Origin: Hippasteria phrygiana
Taxonomy: Eukaryota > Echinodermata > Asteroidea > Valvatida > Goniasteridae
Length of the DNA: 64,000 bases
Assembly: GCA_037893225.1 (NCBI GenBank)
Contig: JAZGUH010000731.1
Location: 124,001-188,000, forward strand
Reading direction: 5' to 3'
Shown: positions 55,382-64,000 of the stretch, one piece after another
How the letters are laid out: each line of letters opens with the position of its first letter
Numbering within the stretch: the first letter of the stretch is position 1
Notes under the pieces: generated by a model
Database searches by the model: none
Told to the model about the DNA's origin: nothing
Seen by the model: the letters and a program-made list of their open reading frames with translations, nothing else
Program-made: the position numbers and the translations under genes

Positions 55382-58300
55382 CTTTGAGCAAGAGAAAGTG
55401 AAATATGAAAGGGGTGAGTTTTCTTACACGCGATTTTTTAGAATTATCCAAAACATTAATCTAAATGTAAACCATGAGAGGAAATTAATACGATAACAAA
55501 AAACGCTCAGATTTCTCTCAGATCATCAGGGCCCAACGTGGTTGAGGCTATTCGTTGTGGAGAGTTTTTCGAATACACCATGTGAAATAACTACTCGTAT
55601 AAAAGGAGACTACTCGTGTGGTTCTTACGGTTCCTCTGGCTCTTCAAGTGTCACACTCCTCAATTTTAGAGTTAGCAATGGGCCCAATTTCATGGGAATT
55701 GCTAAAACAGATATTTGGTAAAAGAACGTCCGTCCGTTTTACGGAGACTGTATGTAGTAAGCACAGCAAACCTGATGTTCACAGAGTATAAATTACTAGG
55801 CCGACACGAATTTCCTTGCACGCGCAAGCGTGTAGCACAGTTTGGCCTTGAAATACGCCAACAGTTGAGCACTCTATTGCTTTTCATCTACTGCTCAACA
55901 CTTCTGCTAAATGTAAGCAACCCCGAGAACGAAATAGTTGTGTGATATTACCTTGATGCAGAGAATGACTTCAGATTGGATTCGTTCCAGTTGTTTCTGT
56001 TCCTTCTTGACCATGCTGGCCGACTTCCTGGTGCGTCTAATACCAATCACGGTTAGAACGAAGCAGACCGCATTGAGACTCATTAAGGCCGAAATGGGCG
56101 CGGCCACAAGATACAAAATGCCAACACCAGAAGGGATGCAATAGTAGGATTCGATGCCGTACATGGCCACCTCTTTCCCATCCACTACGAGGAGGTGATG
56201 GAGGACGCATCCGATTGCTGTTACCAAGACCGGGGCGCCCCATCCGTAGAGCGAGTACCACATGAAGGACCGGCTGAAGCGCTCATCCCGCATGCGCAGC
56301 TTTAGACCGAATGTGCGTGCCAAGTGGAGTGACACAACGTTGCTCCAGAAGAAGGTTGCAAGCAACAGGTAGTGGATCACAACAGCGAATGCGAGACAGG
56401 CATCTTTAGTGGGAATCGTGACTTGGCGCAGGGGAGACCCCGGACCGAGCAGAAAGACCATCTGGATCAGAAACAGGGTCGCGATGAAACAGAATAGGTT
56501 CTTTCCAGGGAGGGTGCAGAGCTGTGGGAAAATACAAAAGCTTAGAAGAGACAGGAGGAGGAAGATCTGAGAGATGATGGGACAAGCCACAGATAGAACG
56601 GCGGCTGCAGTTTGAGAGGTCTGGCGACAATTTGCACATTTTGGAGGGCGACACGCTACAACCTCGTCATTACTGAGCTTAATAACCTCATCGTTGGAGA
56701 GGTTGCCGCCGGAGTTCAGCGTCATCGTCGTATTGTCCAGCCAAACAAAGTCGCTAGAGTTGAGAACCACAAGGGAGCAGTTCAACTTCATTTCGCACAG
56801 ATACACGAACTCATCTGTGCGCCATTCACTGCCAATAGGTCTGATTACAAGCTTTTGGAATGTATTATCCGATGAACATGTCACAGATCCATTGGATACC
56901 CTGATATTCAGTAACGAAGTGCCGTTGATTTCAAATTTCCTGTAGTTGAGCCCCAAAGAATAGCCAACGGGTGTTTGACCTCGACGACCGCAACTATCAA
57001 CCAATAAACCGTGCTGACCAAAGTTCCTCAGTGTAACCTTTTCGATAGTGAAAGAGAGTCCCGAAACCTGAGGATACCTGCCAAATTCTTTCACCGCGGT
57101 AGCGTAGCGAGATGAAGCTACTGCAAACGAGTACGGTACCATTCCAGCAGCGACGAGTTTACAGTGCGATGTGTTCGAACAACCCAAGGAGCGTAGTGAA
57201 GTAATAGTTACGTTCAGAAAAGCTTTAAAAGAGTTAGTTAGGTACGACTGCGTAAACTCGAGATTTTCCTCTCCAGTAGTTGTGAACTCCAGCTCGAAGG
57301 AAATCGCCGGCGGTCCCGGAGAATCGGGCACGAAACAGGGATCTGTGTCTGTTGCGATGCATTCACCATGGGAGTCAAGACGTTGGCCAGATGGGCAGAG
57401 GAACCGGCGACATCCTTCTAGAGCAACGTCGAAAAACATGCCAGGGTCGCAGACCAAAGCAGGAGGCTGGTTGCCTAAAGAGAAACGCAAATCTCGTTGA
57501 GAGGTGAAATCGAAGAGGGCGCTGATCGGGAAAAAAGCTTCCGAATCGGAATTCACAAAATCGCCCAATATAGAATCGCATCTGCACACACTTCCGCAGT
57601 GTGGATTCCTGCAGCATGCGGATGTCAATCGATAAGCTAAACATGCCGCCTCAAACCAAGTCCTCGTATTCTTGCACCTGCATAGGCCTACACCGTTACT
57701 TGGAAGAATCCGTGGCTTGGAGGTTGAATTGAATGACGATGGTACCGAGACTGAATCCAACCAGCATCTGCCAACAGAAACGTCCGTCAACCCTGTCGCC
57801 ACAACATCCTCCGGGCATTTGAGCTGCACGTGCCAGAAGAGCAAGTCCTCCTCAGTGAAGCCGTTGCAGAGGGCGCAGTAGGCGTTCCGGTAGTGCAACC
57901 CATCCGGCGCAGTCACCGGAACCGCCTCCTTGACATCGTTCAACGTCTGGAAGATATTGTCCCCGTCTTTCGGATGCAGACACCTGGAAATGGTTTCTTC
58001 TATAGCTTTTCTTTCCCCGCAACTCTGGACTAAAATATACTCCATATTGTCTTCGGCCGTCACGCGTGTCAGGGACGCGTTCGCATTCCGCGCCATAATT
58101 ACGGGAACCCAGAGAGCTTCAAGCTTGCAAACGTACTCCCTTTGAGCGGCTCTCTCAGAATGCTCGGGTGCGTCCCAGGGTGAACACGCGGTCCATTGAT
58201 CGGACTCAAACGCGAGATCTCCGCCTGTCGTGAGAGTAGTTGCCATGCCATCTGAACAGTTACCGAATGCTTCCAGACGCCCCAAATCCCAGAGTTTGAC

Positions 58301-61300
58301 CAACTGGCGCTCCAGATCGGTGCAGTACAACTCGAAATCTAAGCAGCAGTCTTGGTAGACAAGGCAGTGGTCGTCACAGTAGCATGCAGGGGTGTCTGGG
58401 GGCGTGCGCTCACCGTGCGTCACGACCTGGTTACGGTTGCACTGACCACAGCAAGAAGCTTCGCGGGTGACAGCTATGGTCAAGCCGCCTAGGGTCACAT
58501 GGACAGCATCTGTACAAAGCAGGAGAGACGGAAGACGGGTTCAAAACGGGAGGGAGTACTGATATTAAAGATACCGTTTTGATGACGTCATGGGGCGTTC
58601 ACTCGGGATGGGATGCATGAAAAAGTGTGCTTTGGGGGACACTATGGGGTTGTTTGATAGCGGCCTCGTGTTCTTTTCCCTTAGTAAAACTTTTACGGGG
58701 TAAGTCCATTTTTTGCACAATGGGGCAAGCCCACCCAGGGATGGATTTATTCCCTATTTGAAATAACATGATTTACGTCAATTTACAAATAGAGACCGGA
58801 AATCGTTTTTTAAAATGTACACATTCCACGCACAAAATAGCAGGAAGCTCTCTAGATATAATGAATATTGGGCCTATATGTACAGCGACTAACATAGGCA
58901 AAATTGGAAGCTGAGATACATTTTTGAGGCTTTTAAAAATTTTGAATACAATTAAGAACCTTTGAAAAAACGTGCATCCATTCGCAACTGTTTTTTCAAC
59001 AATTAGGGCCGGGTCGAAATACGTTTGCGGGGATATAGTCAAAGTCTTCCATTTCGTTCACTTTTTTCTTCAAACCATCAGGCCCTTATTACTTCCCAGG
59101 GTATATGTCCTATTTATTTCTTGGCATGCGGTAGTCGCGTTTCCCAGTTCTCGTGGAATTTTGTTTCAGCCATTGCTGTTTCTCAGTATTTCTTCAGTGA
59201 TTTAAATATGCCCCGCCGATACCGACTTGCCTGACAAAATGAAAAAAATATATATTTGATGCAAATTTGCATGGGTTCTAGTTTTCAATATGCTGCTGCC
59301 CAGATCGGCCGAATCGCGGGCACTATTGCGAAACGCGGGGAGAAAATCGCTTGGTGAATCGCCGGGTGAATCGCCGGGTGAATCGCGGGCTGAATTGCGG
59401 GCTGAGTCGCGGGCTGAATCGCGGGCTAAATCGCGGACCGAAGCGCCGCGGGCTGAATCGCGGGCTAGCTTCCGACAGGTCGCCATGCAAAGACTTGGGC
59501 CAAGACTACCTCCGAATCAAAGAAAGGTTTAGGTGTAGTTCGGTACTCGGCAAAACCCGAGCCGAACACTGTCAAAAAGATCGAATGTTTTTAAAATTCG
59601 GAGGCAATGAGATGTCGGATAAATTCAAAACCTGCGGCTGTTTTATGTCGGGGAAAAAATACATTCGATTGGTGAGGACGTCTTAGGTTTGTAATTTCAT
59701 TAGGTTTTGGGAAATGCATTCGAATCGCAAAAACATGTTAGGTTTGTGGAATTTTATTCGGTTTTGGAAAATGCATTCGAGATACAAAAACACGTTAGGT
59801 TTGTAAAATTTCATTCGGTTTTGGAAAAGCATTCGAATCATATGGATGTTCGGTCTGTACAATTTCATTGGGTTTTGGAAAATGCATTCGGTCGGTAAAA
59901 AAGAAAAGTTCGATTTTCAAAATAACATTCTGTTTTAAAAAATATATGTTCCAATCTTTTTGACTTTAATTCTGCTTCGTAGTTCGCATATAAGTTTGGA
60001 TTTTTTTATTCAAGGGAGGAGTGATGGATACCAGGGAAAGTCTCCCATATCAGCAAAGACTGCACAATGCAATCAACGATACGATCACGCTAATTAATAT
60101 GCGGTGAATGTATACATTTTTAAAGTGAAAGCAAAGAGAATGATAGCATTTTAAATAAAAATGGGATAAGTTGTTAATCGTGATAATCAACAATTTGAGC
60201 AATACTTCTACAGTCTGTCTCACGATGTATTCAACGATGTACCTTTCGACCGCATACCGCTAGTCAAGCGCTCCATGTCGTCGACTACATCGTGATACAT
60301 ATATTGCTTTTATTGAGGATGTTTTTGTTGCCCAGTTTTTCGTTCAAACTCAATGCCACGTAACTCACCACACCATCGTTTAGAGAGCCTATTTCCAATA
60401 TTTTAACCTTGTTATGTGGGCTCCATTCTGATAATGTCATTCCCTAAAATGTTGTGTATTTTTAACGTCAACACTGTACCAGGCAGTATACCGGGCACGG
60501 AAACGCTAATTAGATAATGCTTTGAGACACGCAAACAAAACAGAGTACTAATGGGTTTTTGTTAGATCCATTATTAGGCTGAGTGATTTATATTAGTTTG
60601 GCAATACGGGTGAGTCGCAATACAGTGTTCAACCAAGAGTTTGTGACGGAAAGGCTATGATTTTTTGGCAGTGTACGTTTGAAAAGGTCGACACATCGGT
60701 CTATAAAACAGTAGGCCTACGTGTCACTTTAAGCTTTGCGCGAAGTGAATGAAACTCGTACTGTGAATTTTGAAGTAGTGTGACATTTGACACGTGGTTA
60801 TTGCCTATAGTTACCAGCCTGAAATATCCTGAAAAACAATACCCTTGGATCGACGAGGTGGTATGGTAATACCTTGTCGACCGCGTACTACCCCCGCGTA
60901 GTTTGAAAATGGCCTCTCCGGCGCAACCGCTTTGTGGCTTATGTGGCCGCACCGTGAATGTTTATTCAAAAATTTAGATATATTTGTGTTTTTTAGTTAT
61001 TTGTCGAGACTTGGGCATGCCCCTGCTCGCAAAAAAATCCCTGACGTCTTCGGTATAAAATGCGTGACGTGTCCGTGATATCAGGAGTGTGTTAAAGGTA
61101 GTCACGGTACATGATTGGTAATTTTTGCAATTTTCAGAAATGGGCGGATTTGGGGGTTAGTATTTTATAGGAAATATCGTTCCACTGACCGTGTTCAAAG
61201 TTTTGCGTTGTTGGATGGCAAAAAAACAAGAGAAAAACGGCGCTCGTTTTCAACCGTCGGGCGGATGATAGCCCGTTAGTCAAGGCGCGCGTGGCCACCT

Positions 61301-62940
61301 GGACACGTGACGAGCCCCGAATACCAGCATGTCCGGGGCGCGCCACATGTCCGGGTAGCCACGCGCGCCTTGACTAAAAGCAACAGGGCAGTTTTCCAAC
61401 GATTTCCAGCTGGAAATCGTTGGGAAACGATATAAATTTCCACTTTTCTTGACAACGACAGCACACCTGGTGCCATCATTCCACAGGATGATTGAGACTA
61501 CTAATAACTTACAGTCTAGTAAAGGTATTTCGTAATAATTCAGTAACAACAAAATTGGAGGATTACCAATCGTGTGCACTATCAGCTATTTTTGTGGCAT
61601 GGAGGGCAAGCAACTTCTAAACCGTCTCAAAACCGTCTTAAAAGCAAAGCAATTTGTGTCTTTACTGTCGTTGACGTCACAACAAGAAAGATATATATTT
61701 GTGTGGGTATAATCCCCTTGATTTTTTTCTGTCCCGAGTCTCGATAAATTATCTCCAATGTATTATATTCATTGTTGTTTCAGAACCATATATATATCAT
61801 TTTCCTTTTTTTCTGTGAAACTTAAGGTTTTCGTTTGATTTTTATATTATAATTCTTTAGATGAAGGTGTGCATTTAGGCCTACCGTGGCGTATTGACTG
61901 TGTCCTCCAACAGGGCATTTTTACCTACGGAAGAGACCAGCAGCCGATTTCACGAAACCTTGCGCAATTGCGCAACTGTACTTACGCCAAAATTTATTGC
62001 GTAAGTTGCGCAACATCTGTGACATTTTTAAAATTGATTTCACTAAAGTTACGCAGTGCGTAAGTCGCTGACTTGCGCCACAAATGATGGCGTAACTTAC
62101 GCACTCGTTTTAGGTGGCTTAAATTGTCCGCAAAAAACACTGAAATGATGACTTAGCTAGCTGAGGGTGAGCGTAGTAGAGCCGTTAGTTGCTCAAATAA
62201 TTTATTATATTTACTAGATTATTTCAGAGAGTAACGAAATTATCATCCGCTTTAGGTTTACCTGTGAGATATTTCTAAAAGTTGCCATCCATTTTTTTTT
62301 TGAGCGAAGTTTCAAAAATGAAAAGTTTAAAAATGGCGACTACAGTTCAATTTGACGACTGTTCTGTGTATTTTTATTGTTGTAACTCAAACAGTCGTCG
62401 TAAATGCGGCATTCAGCCTCGTCCGCGATGTATAAAATATATAAAATATTGCGCAGCTACGCAGTATTTCGTGAAATGGATCGCAAGGATGTAGCGCAGC
62501 TGCGCAACATTTTTATACCGCAAGTCCTACGCCATGGCGTAAGTTACGCACAATTTCGTGAAATCGGCTGCTGTGGTATCAAGTTATTGAGCTAATGCTC
62601 ACCATTCACCATGGCAGCCATGTTGTGGACACACATTACTATAGCGACATGTATTCGATACGGTCTATAAGCATAAAAAAGATGCATGATAACAATACAG
62701 GATTGGTCACAAGGCCAAGCCCGAAACAAGTATTGGCTGTGGCTACGGCTATTCACTGTAGTGCCCCAATGGCAAAAAACAAAGCCGTTTATAGCCACAA
62801 TGTACTCGGTTCGGACACGGCCTAGCAAATATCGATTGACTATACCAACCTGGATTTCTGCCACCCTCTGTTTCATCGGACAACGCTTGGGCAATCATCG
62901 GAGCAAACAGCAGCCAAAGGGAAGCCTGCAGAAACGCCAT
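55028..62940 (-). CDS. Somatomedin-B-like / 7TM receptor gene (three coding exons)
   Basis: Joining 62940-62850, 58509-55952 and 55381-55028 gives an open frame of exactly 1000 codons plus stop, with junction phases 1 and 0. The order is: signal peptide (1-19), somatomedin-B-like domain (about 50-93, with CYCDDHCLVYQDCCLDF), a ~570-residue Cys- and N-glycosylation-rich ectodomain, seven helices (about 666-925) and a ~75-residue tail. Class-B features are the Cys before TM3 (KDACLAF) and the Cys in the second extracellular loop (YYCIPS). No GPS autoproteolysis motif was found, so it resembles the Methuselah-like branch more than classical adhesion GPCRs. The ligand is unknown. Confidence 0.87.
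55952..58509 (-). CDS. 7TM receptor exon 2: SMB-like domain, ectodomain, TM1-TM5
   Basis: Acceptor ctttgtacag, donor ATCAAG|gtaata. 852 codons plus two bases. The somatomedin-B-like domain has the expected eight-Cys pattern. A second Cys-rich stretch follows (CCRNPHCGSVCRC). TM1 begins near TAAAVLSVACPIISQIF. Encoding the whole ectodomain and five helices in one 2.6-kb exon is unusual for vertebrate relatives and suggests retroposition or intron loss. Confidence 0.87.
59349..59470. repeat. 12-bp minisatellite
   Basis: About ten units of gaatcgcgggct with gccgggt variants. It reads as a tetrapeptide repeat on both strands but is intronic. Confidence 0.85.
59687..59905. repeat. Tandem repeat, ~57-bp unit, about four copies
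   Basis: 'ggttttggaaaatgcattcg' recurs at about 59702, 59759, 59816 and 59871, with a variable 'aaacacgttaggtttgtaaa' segment between. Confidence 0.8.
61390..61640. repeat. Dispersed repeat related to 7199-7610
   Basis: Inverted relative to 7199-7610; shares 'gattaccaatcgtgtgcac', 'cttacagtctagtaaaggta' and the palindromic 'ttttccaacgattt' motif. Upstream (61285-61375) is a short inverted pair, tagtcaaggcgcgcgtgg/ccacgcgcgccttgacta. Confidence 0.55.
61938..62573. mobile_element. 636-bp TIR element, class unknown
   Basis: Perfect 20-bp inverted ends, CAGCAGCCGATTTCACGAAA. The interior contains several ttgcgcaa/gcgtaagt motifs but no transposase. No target duplication was clear. Confidence 0.7.
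62850..62940 (-). CDS. 7TM receptor exon 1: signal peptide
   Basis: ATG at 62940 gives MAFLQASLWLLFAPMIAQA, a textbook signal peptide, then LSDETEGGRNPG. Donor TCCAG|gttggt leaves phase 1, matching the phase of exon 2. An in-frame read-through beyond the donor meets no stop for 33 codons but shows no homology. Confidence 0.82.
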
Positions 62941-63013
62941 CTTGAGATGATGCTCAGAGTGTACACTTCTTACGGCGAGGCAGCGCGTATGTGCTTGTCT
63001 TCGGGCGGTGTGG

Positions 63014-63022
63014 CTTTATATA
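63014..63022 (-). promoter_or_regulatory. TATA box of the 7TM receptor gene
   Basis: TATATAAAG on the minus strand, about 75 bp upstream of the ATG at 62940, so a start site near 62985 would leave a ~45-nt 5' UTR. Position and motif support the exon 1 assignment. Confidence 0.65.
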
Positions 63023-64000
63023 CCGTGCCGAGATGGTCTTCTGTCATTATGCTGTTTTTCCGTCATTAGACCTACTTATAATTCCATCCCGCCTTGCGTC
63101 AGCACATTATTAGGCCACTTTAGGCTCCTGTCGTTTTTGTTTTAATTAACTTGTCAGAATTGTATGCTTTATCTAATTGAGGGTGCGGTCTTCCGCCTTT
63201 AAATAACAATTGTCTGTTCCATTAATTTTGTGTGAAAGGAAAAGTAGTTGACTAAAAAGGTTACTGTGTACTGCCGCTTTCCTTTTAGCACTGAATAGTC
63301 TCTAAACACGCTGACCAACAGATATGGCCTACGTCTAGCTGTATTATCACCCCCCCAAAAAAAAACAAAAAAAAAAAAACACACACACACACACATCGCG
63401 GACCTCCCTTTGTTCCTCTTTTGTTTATACTTTAACTTTTTCGGAAGGCCTCCGATATGTTTTGTACACGATTTTCAATCGTGGACCTTGACTCAATCGT
63501 GGACCCTATTGTCCTCTTTGTTAAAGGTCCACGGTTTGAATAGCTATACAAACTCACACCCACACATACTGTGGACGAAGAAAAAGAAGTTAATATTACT
63601 CGCACTGCTGCATGTGAACGCTCTTTCAACCGAATTTTTGATCGTGATCCCCTTAAGACTGTTCTCTTCATTTTGCGACAGGTATCCTAACCCATAAATG
63701 CCTCTGAAACTCAGTGTTTTTTGTTCACAGGTCCACAAAGAGTATGTAAGGTTAGAGAGCATACAGACGTCTATCCGCCAATGTTCAAATTGGTTAAATA
63801 GTGAAGCGTTTGGCGTTGCTGATTTCGTCTATGGTATGATGTTTAGCAAGCTTGGCCTACTAACCATAATAATAGCCGGCCGGCCAGCCACGTGCGTCGA
63901 ACCCACAAAAATTCCTTTCCAAGCCTTGCGCGCACCATACGATTATTGTAATTCATGCATATATTCACGTGCGGTTCCGTATCTCCGCCCCTTCAGTCCC
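63023..64000. other. Upstream flank, no gene seen
   Basis: Contains an A run followed by (CA)n at 63358-63394. The frames at 63410-63762 encode no recognisable domain. A repeated 'caatcgtggacc' occurs at 63477 and 63495. Confidence 0.5.

Larger units (their letters stand above)
58510..62849 (-). other. Intron 1 of the 7TM receptor gene
   Basis: 4.3-kb intron with phase-1 ends. It holds the repeats listed separately at 59349, 59687, 61390 and 61938. The remaining parts (58510-59340, 59910-61080) show no gene. Confidence 0.75.

Noticed and set aside
59202..59532. Arg/Ser/Asp-rich frames on both strands
   Set aside because: They are the translation of a 12-bp minisatellite in a receptor intron.

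Overview
The window is animal nuclear DNA. It has intron-containing genes with GT/AG junctions, very many short inverted-repeat transposons, tRNA-derived SINEs and long C/G homopolymer runs. The mix of genes (an SLC45 sugar transporter, an EGF-repeat surface protein, a somatomedin-B 7TM receptor) and short-repeat foldback elements like the TU elements known from sea urchins suggests an invertebrate deuterostome, most likely an echinoderm. The species assignment is inference. No prokaryotic operon, plasmid or virus is evident.

Layout. 1-1991: three ~200-bp tandem repeats and a small foldback element. 1992-13743 and 13744-25463: an 11.7-kb block present twice in direct tandem. As far as can be compared by eye the copies are identical apart from a 17-bp tandem array with two fewer units in the second copy. 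Each copy carries the large first coding exon of an SLC45-type transporter. 25464-30697: the single-copy remainder of that gene (exons 2 and 3), with a decayed THAP-domain sequence inside intron 1. 30698-38774: intergenic, with a decayed PIF/Harbinger-type transposon, several MITEs and a 21-bp-repeat foldback. 38775-52449 (+): a complete 12-exon gene for a 465-aa protein with signal peptide, ten EGF domains and a hydrophobic C-terminus (probable GPI signal). Every coding intron is phase 1. 52450-54990: 3' flank, a hAT-type MITE and another foldback. 55028-62940 (-): a complete three-exon gene for a 1000-aa receptor with signal peptide, somatomedin-B-like domain, long ectodomain and 7TM domain, with a TATA box just upstream. 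62941-64000: promoter and flank.

The three genes encode a transporter, a surface or secreted protein and a receptor. Nothing in the sequence shows that they act in one pathway. The strongest observations are: (1) the near-perfect tandem duplication that gives the transporter two first exons, either a very recent event or an assembly artefact; (2) a foldback family with 8-bp target duplications whose arms are 17-bp tandem repeats, plus two unrelated foldbacks of the same design (21-bp and ~17-bp repeats); (3) a terminal-inverted-repeat element enclosing a Penelope-like retrotransposon 3' end; and (4) two intact spliced genes reconstructed with consistent splice phases. All joins, phases and repeats were worked out by eye. 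No alignment or database search was run.
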